The translations under genes and the position numbers were made by a program. A stretch of DNA of 64,000 nucleotides, taken from Nematopogon swammerdamellus. Its lineage: Eukaryota; Arthropoda; Insecta; Lepidoptera; Adelidae. Where the stretch lies: positions 18,075,347 through 18,139,346 of the forward strand of contig OX336355.1 of the NCBI GenBank assembly GCA_946902875.1, given 5' to 3'. This document shows, in pieces, positions 43,538-54,712 of this stretch (its first letter is position 1; each line of letters starts with the position of its first letter). Below the pieces are notes generated by a model. That model was given only the letters and a program-made list of their open reading frames with translations. It searched no databases and was not told the DNA's origin.

Positions 43538-43979
43538 TCAATATGAAACCACATTTCAGACTACACGATAAACCATAATATTTCATACTTATTCACAGTC
43601 GATCTAATGGTTTTAAAGACTGATGCATTTTTTTAAAACCATTGCTCTCCATGCTTCCGCCAGAATATGAATGAAACACAATTCTTAATGCAAACAATTT
43701 TGTTTTCTTATACAATATCACCGGCGACAAACACTTCTATATAGTTCCTTCATCCATGTTCGACCCCGTGGGAATACTGCGAGCATCGCACGCACCGACC
43801 GCGCGCAACCGCTTGCGCTATTCCTAACATTTTACACATTTAGCGCTAGCTAGTTTAATTGCGCCAAAAGCGTAAAGAGGTACTTGCTTATTGGTTACTG
43901 ACGAGACGTGATAGATAATATAAAAAGTAATTAGGAAAATATACATACAGTATCCTTTTAGCTTCAAAAATAATTACTA
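43538..43979. other. Unassigned
   Basis: A GC-rich patch at about 43765-43825; otherwise nothing recognised. Confidence 0.4.
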
Positions 43980-44307
43980 ATACTGTGTGGGGCCGGTACT
44001 TAAAAACAGTAGCCTCACTGCATCTCTCCCCGTGCGTGTCATAAAAGGCGACTAAGCGATAAGGACAAGATGCCGTGCTAAAGGGAGATAGACTAGCCAC
44101 CTCTCACTTTGGCGTGGCCCTTCCTCCCAGTCATGCAGCAGGTGGGTCTTCGTACCCTACTTCCTGCTTGATAGCTGTTATCTTGACATAACACATTGCT
44201 AAGCGCGGTGGTCGGTGCTGTGCTGTAATTTGCAAGAATACTTGCATCACAACACCGATTACTCTGCTTACCCTGATTGTCGGGATACAGCGTGTGGTAT
44301 GTATGTA
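43980..44307 (+). repeat. Repeat D, full length
   Basis: TACTGTGTGGGGCCGGTACT to GATACAGCGTGTGGTATGTA. Confidence 0.88.
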
Positions 44308-44730
44308 ATACTATTGCAAAACGGCATCATTTCCGTACGAGTTTCACATGCATGCCGCAGCTGATCGTAAACGCATCTAGTGATGTCAAAGCGCTCTAAG
44401 CGTAAGGTTTACTTAAAGAAAATGAATAGCCTGTCTTGTGATATAAATAATATTACATATTATAGTGCAACCTGTATGTATGTATATACCATCCTGTCCG
44501 CCTTTTGCAAGCTCAGGTTTGCTGCCCATGGTGAATTTATGGTGAGGAGGTCATGGTTTGGAGAAATCGTTTGAGGTAGGGCGGGATTCGTATTTGCATA
44601 AGATTGAGATATTTGAATGAGATATTAGAGTGGTTATTCATATCAAGTTTAGCTGTTACGTGTTATTTAAATTATTACAAGTTGGATGCTTTGCTTAACC
44701 GTTTAATTTGTAGTTTCAAAAATAAGTTTT
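44308..44730. other. Unassigned
   Basis: No gene or repeat recognised. Confidence 0.4.
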
Positions 44731-44950
44731 TTTTTTCAACCGACTTCCAAAACGGAGAAGTTTCTCAATTCGTCTGTATGTTTTTTTTTATGTGTATGTT
44801 ACCTGATTTCTCCGCCAATTCTCAACCGATTTTAATTATAATTTTTTTCATGAGTAGGGTATATCTCAGGAATGGTCCTTTCATAATTTTCTGAAAGAAT
44901 ACCATCCATAAGGGTGGGAAATTAAGGGCTGAACACTTTCACACTAAGGA
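44731..44950 (+). mobile_element. Repeat starting CAACCGACTTCCAAAA
   Basis: CAACCGACTTCCAAAACGGA, CTCAATTCGTCTGTATGTTT and ATGAGTAGGGTATATCTCAG. This start is common in arthropod DNA transposon ends. Only one side is seen. Confidence 0.45.
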
Positions 44951-44988
44951 ATTTCTCAATCACCCACTTCCCGTCAACCAATTTTAAT

Positions 44989-45329
44989 ACATACATACAT
45001 ACATACATATCACACACGCTGAATCCCGATAATCGGGGTAAGCAGAGTAATCGGTGTTGTGCTGCAAGTACTCTGGTCAATTACAGCACAACACCGACCA
45101 CCACGTTTCGCAAAGTATACGAACAAGATTAAATCGATCAAGCAGCAAGTAAGGCACGAAGACCCACCTGCTGCATGACTCGGTGGAAGTACCATGCCAA
45201 GGTGAGAGGTGGCGAGCCTGTCGCCCTTTAGCACGGCATCTTGTCCTTATCCCTTAGTCGCCTTTTACGACATGCATGGGGAGAGATGCAGTGAGGATAT
45301 TCTTTTTAAGTACCGGCCCCACACAGTAC
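44989..45329 (-). repeat. Repeat D, full length
   Basis: ATACATACATACATACATAC to GCCCCACACAGTACT. Opposite in orientation to 43980, 0.7 kb away. Confidence 0.9.
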
Positions 45330-45426
45330 TAATTTTAATATTATGTGATATTACTAAAAAGAGTGAAATAAAAAAACTGTTTTAAAAAAACATCGAACAG
45401 ACTTCAAACCCTAAAAAGTATTACTT

Positions 45427-45532
45427 TAAATAATATTTTCATCTTGAAGAGAAGGCGGTACAAAAGCACAAAAGGGTCCATCTACAGGTGTGCTTTTGTA
45501 CCGCCTTCTACTCAAGATCAAAATATTATTTA
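45427..45532. repeat. Hairpin with 44-bp arms
   Basis: Arms 45427-45470 and 45489-45532 are complementary except for about three positions; the loop is 18 bases. Size and pairing match both a pre-miRNA and a minimal foldback MITE. The inner stem contains AAGGCGGTACAAAAGCACA. Confidence 0.88.
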
Positions 45533-46086
45533 ATACGTTAGTTTAGTAAGGTAATTTTATTTATGTATCAAAAAAGTTTTCCAACTTTCTCCAGATAATC
45601 CATTTCTCAACCACCATGGAACTCAGTATCCATTAAAAAGTAATATTATTCCGTATAAGAGGCGCAGATATAATCTTATTATAATATAACTTACAGATGT
45701 TTTTCCAATCAGAATTTCATCACGTAAAATTACATTATTAAAATTAGCATAGCCTATGGCGCCATCTCGCGGGTGCGCCGGCATTAGGGGTGGTTCGAGT
45801 CTAAGATTAGGGGGGGTTCGCTTCTAAACAGATCCGCCCTTGCAAAAACAGTATGAATAATAATGTGATTTGCATAATATTGGGAGCTGATCTGAGAAAG
45901 TTGTACGAATATGAAGCTGGCTTCATTGAGGATGTATGCGCCGCATTTCCAAAGCGGAAATTGTGATATGGGAATTTTCAAGTTTTCGGAAAGCTTTTAA
46001 TAACAAATGGAGATGAGTTTTGAAGATAGGTGGGAAGATGGTGGATGTTTTAATCCTATGGTCGTGTAATTTTATTTCTTGAATTC
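45533..46086. other. Unassigned
   Basis: Contains ATGGCGCCATCTCGCGGG at 45757; no gene recognised. Confidence 0.4.
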
Positions 46087-46380
46087 GTTTTTTGGTTTCC
46101 GTGCCCGAACGAAAGCCTATTACTAAGCCTACGCGGTCTGTCTGTGTGTCTGTCTGTCTGTCCTACTGCTGTATCTTTGGAACCGTAATAGCTAGCAGAT
46201 TGCATTTTTTTTACAGAATGTGTGTTATTATTGCGGATATAACAAGAAATAATAAAAAAAATAGAAAAAGTAAAAAATTCACGGGGTCCCCATACAAGAA
46301 ACGTGTTTTCTTTCAAGTTTTTTTTTTGTGGTGCGGAAACCTCGGTGCGCGATTCCGACACGAACTTGGTCGTTTTTTTA
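46087..46380 (-). repeat. Repeat R, diverged
   Basis: TTTTTTGGTTTCCGTGCCCG, AAGCCTACGCGGTCTGTCTG, GGGGTCCCCATACAAGAAAC and AACTTGGTCG. About 50 bp of the CGCCATCTATGGC part are missing. Confidence 0.75.
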
Positions 46381-46493
46381 GGATGCTCCGGAATGAAATT
46401 TGTGTAAGTACGTCGTTCAGGCTACTCGTAAACATGGTGATGATTTTTCTTAAGGATTTCCTAGTCTACAATTCCTTGTTCATTTATTTTGTT

Positions 46494-46555
46494 AACCCCC
46501 GACGCAAAAGGAGGGGTGTTATGAGTTTGACGCTACGGTCGTGATTTCCCACAAA
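46494..46555 (+). mobile_element. Repeat end AACCCCCGACGCAAAAGG
   Basis: AACCCCCGACGCAAAAGGAG then GTGTTATGAGTTTGAC, a short fragment related to the left end at 12064. Confidence 0.4.
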
Positions 46556-46678
46556 GTCAGTGTAGCCGGCACTGCCGAAGGTAAGCACTGACATGGCACC
46601 TAGTTCACCAAGGTGTTATGGGCTGACATCACGGATGTAATATGTGATGTAGACAATCGTGTCAGTGTCCACAAAAAA
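46556..46678 (+). mobile_element. SINE-A 3' stub
   Basis: GTCAGTGTAGCCGGCACTGC to GTGTCAGTGTCCACAAAAAA. Confidence 0.8.
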
Positions 46679-46807
46679 ACAACTATAAATAAATTCAGAA
46701 TTTACACAGTGTTAAAATTCACAGAACATTATAATCGTTAATTTATATTTTACCAGAGAGTAAGTGTTCTGTGGTAACCAACGTTAAAATGACCTTAGAA
46801 ATGCCAA

Positions 46808-46810
<3 letters not shown>

Positions 46811-46842
<32 letters not shown>
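46811..46842. repeat. Poly(T), 32 bases
   Basis: Pure T run, probably the poly-A of a minus-strand retroposon whose body is not recognisable. Confidence 0.9.
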
Positions 46843-46847
<5 letters not shown>

Positions 46848-46863
46848 TACATTACACATTTAA

Positions 46864-47252
46864 GCGGCGGGTGGCCGAGTGGTTTGGGCATCGGCTTCTC
46901 ATGCGAGAGGTCCGCGGTTCGAATCCGGTCGGCGTGTACCAATGAGATTTTTCTGACGAAAAAATTTACATGCATACCTACACCTGCTGCTTCACCGTTC
47001 GGAACCGGTGTAAAACTGTAGGTTTAAAACGGAACGGTGTAAAATTGTAGCCGACTGGGTTGGTACCACCGTACTGGACGTAAGATGGCCGCATAGCAGC
47101 CTCGGTTGTGTTCTCCTTTAGTCCAGTATAGCCAGCAATCCAGGGAAGTCTCCGGTATGGCATCTACCTTCTCGGAGGTGATATTGGCTGGTCGGAGCGT
47201 GCGCTTTGGCCCCTCCGACTCAGCCACACATACCGGATTACATAAAAAAAAA
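46864..47252 (+). mobile_element. SINE-B, full length
   Basis: A box TGGCCGAGTGG (46872-46882) and intact B box GGTTCGAATCC (46916-46926), giving a complete internal Pol III promoter. The core lacks about 15 bp (GTAGGTTTAAAACGGAACGG instead of the CCCTTCCCTTGCCCC block). Ends GGATTACATAAAAAAAAA. Confidence 0.93.
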
Positions 47253-47425
47253 CAACAAAAATACAATACCACGAAACCAAAATCAATAAAACAATAATAT
47301 AACCTAACAACAGTAAAGTAGTCCCACCGCACAGCCGTCAGCCGTCCCGGTGTGAGTCGGAACAGCTGTATAGGTGGATCGTAATGACTGGACACTTTAC
47401 ATAATCGGACGATACAACCGCACTC

Positions 47426-47473
47426 CCCCCCATCCCCCCTCCCCCCCCCCTCCCCCCCCCCCCCCCCCCCCCC
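47426..47473. repeat. Poly(C) tract
   Basis: C runs with T or AT interruptions. Its length in the assembly may be inexact. Confidence 0.9.
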
Positions 47474-47756
47474 ATTGCCCGTGCCCCGCCCCTAGCCGCA
47501 TCCCCCGATATTTATACCATCTGCAATCACTTGACCGCAGGACTTGCGAAACTTCAGACAAGTCCAGTATAAACGATACTACCCTACATTTTACCCGACT
47601 ATGCCGAGCCAAACAGAGGGTTCGGATTTAGCGGCGTATGTATGCGTGTATGAGGGTGTGTATGTGTGTATGTATGTGTTCGCGTGTCATATTATGCTTG
47701 ATGACACGCCGACAATGAAAAATTCAAAATGGTTTAATAGTATTAAAAATCAATAC

Positions 47757-48126
47757 CTACTAATAATAAATCTGTAAGGGATGGTCATGGAGTAAGTTAC
47801 TTTGTTTTATGAGATAGTGCGTTTGTAGACTCTGTTTATAATACCAAAACTACTCAAATTGAAGATTTTTAGAAATATTTTCATTTGTATGTATGTTCTT
47901 CCATCACTCTTAGACCGATTGTCCGAATTCGATTAAACTTAGCACAAGCACATTCAACTGTACGCGAGACAAGATAGGGTAAGTAAAATTCAGTTACGGT
48001 TATGCTAAGATGTAGCTCTCATACAAACTGAAATGTTCCGCGCGCCGAAATAAAGTTACGACAGCGGGCTTACTTACTTTCTTCTTTTTAAATACGAACA
48101 TCACAGGAGCCGCGGGCAAAAACTAG
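47757..48126 (+). mobile_element. Helitron-like non-autonomous element
   Basis: Collinear over its length with 53335-53707: AATCTGTAAGGGATGGTCAT, TTACTTTGTTTTATGAGATA, CGAATTCGATTAAACTTAGC, and 3' end GGAGCCGCGGGCAAAAACTAG. Ends in a short GC stem and CTAG, as Helitrons do. Confidence 0.6.
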
Positions 48127-48590
48127 TAATTAATAAAACTTTTATTAATCCCCACTACGAAAAACTTAGAAAATCAAAAGAAAAGTTGATCAAAAAGGCT
48201 ATAGTCGAGCGTGTATAAGGACTTGAATAGACAGTACGGCATTATCGATCAACATGCGTTGTTATTTAATGTTATTTATTTTCAACATAAATAAAGATAA
48301 TCAAACAAACATAATAACATTAAAACTATAAATTAAATTAATACTAAACTAAACTACGTATAAGAATAAACTGACTAATACAATATAAAAAACATACCTA
48401 AATAAAACAAAACCAACTTACTTACTTGTTATTTAATTAGTTTTTCATAGTAGTTTTTTTTTATTTCATATAATTTTTTAACAAAAAAAAAATATTAGTT
48501 TTCTGAGAAAAGTTTTACATGTACAGCGTAAAATAATCACTCCTTTGCGATATTTCTAACTCTACAAAAACTGGCTACCCTCTGGCCAGC
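48127..48590. other. AT-rich spacer
   Basis: Nothing recognised. Confidence 0.4.
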
Positions 48591-48660
48591 GCGCCCGCAA
48601 TATCTTCAGCCGGACTCGAACCCAACGCGGTGGGGTGAAGAGTTATGTCACTCCAGTGAG
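48591..48660 (-). other. tRNA-like B box remnant
   Basis: On the minus strand GGGTTCGAGTCCGGC (about 48608-48622) fits a B box. No convincing A box is found; likely an eroded tRNA-derived SINE. Confidence 0.3.
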
Positions 48661-48769
48661 TATAAAGATCAGGCCATCCAATCTGGAGAGATCGCTGTGT
48701 GACGATTCTGTTTATGCTGAGGAGTGCTTTCGTTCGGAAGTAAAGCTGTTGAGTGGTTTAGGCAAAAGG

Positions 48770-49065
48770 AAGTCAGGATGACCGCTCGACCATTGGAGGC
48801 TGACCGTGGTTCGGATTCCACGTAAAACTGTAAGTCCCTTCCCTTCTTACCTTACTAGGTGGTAGGGATTAACCCGCCCGGGTTGGTAACACCGCACTGA
48901 ATGAAACGTCTTCGGTCGAAACGGCTATGTAAATACTTCGTGTTTTCTGTCCAGTTCAGTGTAGCCGACATGAAATGATGGGAAGCACTGGCACGGCACC
49001 TAGATCACCCGGTGTTATGGGATGAAATCACGGAGGTTGTAGCCAATCTTGCCAGTTTCCATAAA
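48770..49065 (+). mobile_element. SINE-A lacking its tRNA A box
   Basis: Begins in the 5S-like part (GATGACCGCTCGACCATTGG), B box GGTTCGGATTCC, complete body, ends CAGTTTCCATAAAAT. The subfamily 2 marker GCCGACATGAAATGATGGG is present. Confidence 0.85.
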
Positions 49066-49066
49066 A

Positions 49067-49212
49067 TAGGTTTCCCCCCAAGTACAGTCTGGCCGTCAAC
49101 CTGTGAGGCCGGCATGGCATTCGCAACCCCCGCATACGGCCGAATGTCCATGGGCGTCGTTAGACACGTTATGGGTGGCTCGGCGCCATATGTAGCGCTG
49201 TCAATAAACAAA
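49067..49212 (+). mobile_element. LINE-J stub joined to SINE-A
   Basis: TTCCCCCCAAGTACAGTCTG, GGCCGGCATGGCATTCGCAA and GTGGCTCGGCGCCATATGTA. It starts directly at the SINE tail, so the tail was probably the target site. Confidence 0.8.
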
Positions 49213-49647
49213 ATAAAATTAAAAAAAAGTCATGTAACATTTATTTTGACTTTAGCAAAGTCGGGTAAAAACAAAACAAAAAAATACTAGTTCACAAATA
49301 ACGGTGTTGTGCAAAAAACTCGATTTAATCTCAAATGCGTACAAGGAATATGACGGAAAAACGTCAAATATGAACAGATTTCATTAAAAATCGCTAAACG
49401 TAACCTTAACATGCCCACGAGACATACCGCGCCGCGGGGGGCCGTCAATCACTGCGCCTCAAACCGATAGCAAAGTGTTTTTCCAGAAATGGAGCAAAAA
49501 AACTGCGCGTGTAATGAGAAATGTATGCCCATATTTTGCAATAATTTCGCAACTTGCTTGCTTAGTTGCCGCAAAACTGTACATTAGGTAAACCCTTTTT
49601 GTAGATTTAGTTTTATTCAAAATTATTTCAGAATATATTCTAAAATT
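49213..49647. other. Unassigned
   Basis: A GC-rich patch at 49420-49460; no gene seen. Confidence 0.4.
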
Positions 49648-50006
49648 GTACCGTGTGGGGCCGGTACTTTAAAAGAATAGCCGCACTGCATCTCTCCCCG
49701 TGTATGTCGTAAAAGGCGACTAAGGGATATGACCCCTTCTTATATTACTAGGTGGTAGGGTTTAACCCGCCCGGGTTGGTACCACCGCACTGAATGAAAG
49801 GTCGGTCGAAACGTCTATGTAAATAGTTTGTGTTTTCCGTCCAGCAGGTCTATTCTTGTAAATTCTGACAGCGGAATCAGCGCTGTTGTGGCGCTGAGAG
49901 CTACTTATCAAACTGCAGTTCAGATGGACGTGGCACCAAGTGGCACGGATGTTGTACCTAGGTGATGTAGCCAACCGTGTCAGTTCCCATAAAAAAAAAA
50001 AAAAAA
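49648..50006 (+). mobile_element. SINE-C with foreign segment
   Basis: D head, junction and SINE-A part as in the other copies, but the stretch between TTTCCGTCCAG and GACGTGGCACCAAG is replaced by about 75 bp of unrelated sequence (49845-49926). It ends in a run of A. Confidence 0.85.
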
Positions 50007-50404
50007 TTGCAAAACAACATCCTCTTACACAAGATCGCGTCACGGTAAGTCCCGTACGCCTAAAAATACCATTACCTGCTACCAATGCGGCTGAAGATCG
50101 CAAAGGACATCTAAAAGGTCCGTAATATAACCCAAACTGCCACTAATGGCTCAGGACGGAGTTCGAACGTTTATCGGAATGACCTTTGGCCATTTTATGA
50201 GGCATAACCTATGGAGGTCTCGATATCTGATGCATTTTTAGAAGTAGGACATTTCGAAGGGGAAAATTGGGGCTTTGTTTTGGAAAGGGAATGATATTGA
50301 TCTCCGGCGGGGTTGGGGCGATTTTAGCATTGTTCTTTTTGGGCTTAAGTACTGAGTATTGATATGTTTATGAATATGTACTTTACCTTCATAAAAGTAG
50401 TAAA
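50007..50404. other. Unassigned
   Basis: No element recognised. Confidence 0.4.
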
Positions 50405-50535
50405 AAAAAATCGGTCAAGTGCGAGTTTTACTCGCGCACGGAGGTTTCCGTATCTATGAGCTATCAATAATATCCGCCTATCTTTTGTCTTTCAACAATG
50501 CAATGTATAAAAGCCTGTGGCGCCATCTATTATTG
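50405..50535 (+). repeat. Repeat R head fragment
   Basis: AAAAATCGGTCAAGTGCGAG and CTCGCGCACGGAGGTTTCCG, then GTGGCGCCATCTATTATTG. Confidence 0.65.
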
Positions 50536-50569
50536 AGTAGCGTGACTAAAGAGATATCTCTTCCTCTCA

Positions 50570-50695
50570 ACAACAAAGACAACAGCTTATCTCCACGTGC
50601 CACGATCCTGACACACCTCTGCCGCCTCTTCCACTCTCATAATGTTCTTCATGCCACGCTCGTTGGTTACAGGTACTTAACACTTAACCCATTTA
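50570..50695 (-). mobile_element. Second copy of the 3720 repeat
   Basis: CTCCACGTGCCACGATCCTG, ACACCTCTGCCGCCTCTTCC and CACTCTCATAATGTTCTTCA match 3722-3800. Confidence 0.65.
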
Positions 50696-51005
50696 GAGCA
50701 TGTTACCGACTCATAATATAATCAATTTTCCCTTCTTGAATCCATGACACTTGATATAGTATTATATATTATATAAAATTATTAAGAATATTGATAAAAT
50801 ATATATACCTACATGTTAACATTATGAAATGACGGTTAGCTGCTCGGTTAGCTGTATATAGTAAATCCACTGAAGGAACTGGTTTTTCTTCTGACATTTT
50901 AGTTTTATCGTTAACACATTTTGTTCCCTATCATTACAGACCGATTATCTTGGAAACCGTGATAAATAGAAATGATAATAAAAATACATTTTTTTTACCA
51001 TCACC
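50696..51005. other. AT-rich spacer
   Basis: Nothing recognised. Confidence 0.4.
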
Positions 51006-51380
51006 TTTTTTTTGTGGAAACTGACACGGCTGGCTACATCACCTACAAGATCGGTGATGTCAGCCCATAATACCGGGTGAACTAGGTGCCATGTCAGTGC
51101 TTCCCTTCATTTCCTGTCGGCTACATTGAACTGGACGGAAAACACGAACTATTTACATAGCCGTTTCGACCGACGTTTCATTTAGTGCGGTGATACCAAC
51201 CCGGGCAGGATAAACCCTACCACCTAGTAAGGTAAGAAGGGAAGGGACCTACAGTTTTACGTGGAATCCGAAACACGGTCAGCCTCCAACGATCGAGCGG
51301 TCACCCATCCAAGAACTGACCGCGCTCAGTGTTACTTAACAACAGTCGACCGACCGCACCACTAAGCTACCGAGGCCGAC
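51006..51380 (-). mobile_element. SINE-A, full length, subfamily 2
   Basis: TTTTTTTGTGGAAACTGACA to CACTAAGCTACCGAGGCCGA, carrying CTTCATTTCCTGTCGG. Confidence 0.92.
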
Positions 51381-52159
51381 ATACTGTATTGACGTGACTT
51401 CGCTCGCGTGGAAATTTCAGCTTATTTGCTAAATAAAGTAAGGATACCCATGAAAATTTTAACTTTACAAAATTATCTGGATAAGGCCTTTATTAATATT
51501 CGTCAATGTTGAATAAAAGAATAGTCAGGCATACCTACACCTACCTACATCAACTAATTCAAAATTGGTATTCATTAACAATGAGGTAATTTTACAAATG
51601 TAATAAAGTTTATAAGACTTAATATTAAAATGTTAGGGTTTAAGCAAAAAAAAAAATAGACTGTCTATACAATTTTACAACTTAATAATAATACAACATT
51701 ATTGAAATAAAAAGGCATAGAAAAAAATTGCACAAGAATTAACTTGTCAGAAGAAATAAAATTATATAAATGAAACTAAACATGTAATTATTTAGTTTTT
51801 CTTATTTATCAGGTTAATTTTATTTAATTTGTTTTACTCACTGTAAAAAGTTAAACACAAAACGAAAAAAAAAATTGTTAGGTATACAATTAAAAAAAAG
51901 CTTTAAACAAATGTCACTGATATTTAGAGTAAACTAAAAAGTCAAGAATGCAATAACTATAAAAAATGTAAATAAAATAAATCGAGCTGAACTTACTAAA
52001 TAGAATCCAAAATAGCATTAAATCTGTCAAAAATAAAAAAATAATCAAATACTTAATTTAAAATTATAAAAATAAATAATGATGGTCCTAAAGTATAGAA
52101 GGGTAGTTTTGCATTTCTGTAAAAAAAACTTACATATTTACATCCATTAACTACGTAAC
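51381..52159. other. AT-rich spacer, 0.8 kb
   Basis: Long A/T-dominated stretch; no gene or repeat recognised. Confidence 0.45.
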
Positions 52160-52500
52160 ATTCTTTGTTGTTTATTGTTTATTGTATAATTTCATCCATA
52201 GGTAGGTAACCTACGCTTGGACATGTCGAAAATTCCGCCAGTTCTAAATTCAATGCGAAGAAGAACTGACAAACAAACTTCGCAAGTCACAATGTTTTGT
52301 TAGTACCTTATAAGTATTATATTATAGTAACTTACAAATAATTAACCCATACTACCGCTCACAAGAGCATTAATATTTACAGCATAAACATGAATACTGA
52401 AGAATCTGACCACACTGCCTATTTAAATTACCTATATCTGGTGTATAGTGCCATCGTCAATTTTGATACTTCATATTATATCAAAACGTATTCCTTGATA
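52160..52500 (-). mobile_element. LINE 3' end with (GTTTATT)n tail
   Basis: TTGTTTATTGTTTATTGTAT, GTAACCTACGCTTGGACATG, AATTCCGCCAGTTCTAAATT and CACTGCCTATTTAAATTACC. Same sequence, inverted, at 60440-60838. Confidence 0.75.
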
Positions 52501-53006
52501 ACATAGTATAATATAGATAATTTATATTAGTGATCAATTCTAGAAGTACAATACTGGAACCAATTAATTGGTATAATTCATTTACAATGATTACCACAAA
52601 TATATAATACTTACAAAAATTAACTCCACATACGTACACCTACAAATAAACCACCACCCAATAACATTCAAACGGCTTCCCAAACACGCGGATGACGAAC
52701 ATTTCCAAAAAAAAAAAACCGACATCTCGTCTTTACGACCATCGAAGCAGATGCTTCTCAAAGTTTAGACATAAATAAAACTACATTACCCCGGTAAGGC
52801 ACCTCTCTGACCGCTTCTTCGGGGGATCAAAATGACCCCGGGCTCATAAATTAACCCCAATACGTATGCGGCCAGCCATCAGGACCCTAGCCTGACATTT
52901 TGTAAAAAAACTAATATGTTTTTAATAAAATAGTAAATCTCAACAAAATTTTACAGCAAATGTAGGCAACATTACAAATGCCAGCAAATGGTAGTGTGAT
53001 AGCGTA
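52501..53006. other. Unassigned
   Basis: A moderately GC-rich stretch at 52790-52890; no gene recognised. Confidence 0.4.
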
Positions 53007-53196
53007 TATAGGGTTTAACCCGCCCGGGTTGGTACCACCGCACTGAATGAAAGGTCGCTATGTAATAGTTCGCATTTTCCGTCTAGCTCAGCGTAGCCGG
53101 CACGACCAAAGAGACATGATATGGCACCTAATTCACCAAGGTTACATTACGAGTGTTGTAGGTGATATAGCCAACCGTTTCAGGTTCCATAAAAAA
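53007..53196 (+). mobile_element. SINE-A 3' part
   Basis: TTTAACCCGCCCGGGTTGGT to AGGTTCCATAAAAAA, with a short deletion in GTCGCTATGTAATAG. Confidence 0.8.
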
Positions 53197-53285
53197 GCGC
53201 GTCAAGTGCGAGTCAAACTCGCGTGGAGAGGGTTCCGTATAATTCCGTTTTCAGTGAGAATTTAAAGACTTAAGATTTTCGTTTA
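53197..53285 (+). repeat. R-variant head
   Basis: GCGCGTCAAGTGCGAGTCAA and CTCGCGTGGAGAGGGTTCCG. The same variant, with CTTAAGATTTTCGTTTATA-type sequence after it, is at 24370. Confidence 0.6.
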
Positions 53286-53334
53286 TATCAATCATCAATA
53301 TTAATACTGTACCATACTATACTACAATACTATA

Positions 53335-53707
53335 CTACTTATAATAAATCTGTAAGGGATGGTCATGGAGTAATTTACTTTGTTTTATGAGATACTGCGT
53401 TTGTAGACTCTATGTATGATACTAATACTAAATTGATGATTTTAGAAATCTTTTCTGTATGTATGTATGTATGTTCCTCCATAACTCTCAAACCGATCAT
53501 CCGAATTCGATGAAACTTAGTACAAGCACATTTGATTATACGGGACACAGCATAGGCTAAATAAAATTCAGTTCCGGTTACGCTAAGATGTATATCTCAT
53601 GCAAACCGTATAGTTTCGCCCGCCGAAATAAAGGTACGTACGGCTTACTTACTTTCTTCTTTCTATAAATACGAATTTCACGCAAGCGGAGCCGCGGGCA
53701 AAAGCTA
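53335..53707 (+). mobile_element. Helitron-like non-autonomous element
   Basis: Counterpart of 47757-48126. The 3' end GCGGAGCCGCGGGCAAAAG then CTAG (53704-53707) has a GCGG/CCGC stem just before the terminal tetranucleotide. No Rep/helicase. Confidence 0.65.
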
Positions 53708-54224
53708 GTAAGCTTATAGCTATAGAGGCCTGTAGATATATAGGATAGCTATATTCCCAATGTTTTTCAAATTTTATTGTTGAATGTAATTTCGGTTCCG
53801 CATTCATTATATCAGATTTGAGGTTAAATTCTGTGCTTTTCGGTTACGGCTACTACGCACTTGACGTTTAAGTAAAAAAATTATTTGTTCTATTCTGCCC
53901 TCAGTGTTGGCGCGGAACGGACCCATTACAGATGGCCTAAATCGATTTTCGAAAAGAAACGAATAAATTGCCAATGCGCCAGGCTAAGCCTGTAGTCATA
54001 AAGTGACCCCTCATTCGGCCGCAGACACAATTTGAGGGTTAAGATGAGTGCAGTTTTATACGAACGCGATATTCGCTTTCAATAATTTATACAATTGATA
54101 AATAATAAATCGATTGTTTAGCCTTACTCCCGGATAGTTCCTGTGTGGTCGTTTTGGATGGATTTTCATTCTGGAAAACCGTTTTCGTTGTGTTATTGCA
54201 CTAGACTTGATAGGATCATGAAAT
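53708..54224. other. Unassigned
   Basis: No repeat or gene recognised. Confidence 0.4.
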
Positions 54225-54248
54225 GAAATAAATTGTATTGTATTGTTA

Positions 54249-54592
54249 AGAGCGAGCCATGCTGGGAATATCGCTACGTGATATGGTGCGTAACGAGGCA
54301 ATCCGCCGACGCACCAAAGTAGTCGATATTGGACACCGGGTGGCTAAGCTCAAGTGGCAGTGGGCTGGGCACGTTAGCCGAAGAGACGATGACCGTTGGA
54401 GTAACCGTGTCCTACACTGGCGGCGACAGGAAAACGGAGTGTGGGAAGACCACCCGCCAGGTGGGACGACGACATCAAGTACGCCGGCGGAAATCAGTGG
54501 TTCCGTATCGCTGAAGGCCGGGAGGACTGGAGGAAAATTGGAGAGGCGTATGTCCAGCAGTGGACGCTTACACGCTGACTGACTGACTGATT
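54249..54592 (+). pseudogene. RTE LINE C-terminus, frameshifted
   Basis: End of an RTE-clade endonuclease/reverse transcriptase polyprotein. The plus frame reads MLGISLRDMVRNEAIRRRTK, VVDIGHRVAKLKWQWAGHVS and RRDDDRWSNRVLHWR, a well known insect RTE tail. Compared with the copy at 63538, four bases are missing after CTACACTGGCGG, so the frame shifts near 54420. The natural frame would go on to GRPP, EDWRKIGEAYVQQWTLTR and a stop inside GCTGACTGACTGA. The 5' end is truncated at about 54249, directly behind an ATTGTATTGT tail of another LINE. The reverse transcriptase core is absent. Confidence 0.9.
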
Positions 54593-54639
54593 GTTAAAAA
54601 ATCTTACACTTTCACCGAAATTGAGTATTGTTAAGGTTC

Positions 54640-54712
54640 CGTATCCCCCACATATTTCCCATGTGGGCAGGGAGAGCGTTCTGGAGTTTACCAGTTCAGT
54701 TATTTCTTTGCA
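54640..54712 (-). mobile_element. LINE-J internal stub
   Basis: CACATATTTCCCATGTGGGC and GGGAGAGCGTTCTGGAGTTT; a short palindrome (CCCATGTGGG) has formed at its left. Confidence 0.6.

Noticed and set aside
47024..47395. 123-codon minus-strand frame
   Set aside because: Antisense of SINE-B and adjacent DNA; similar SINE antisense frames recur elsewhere.
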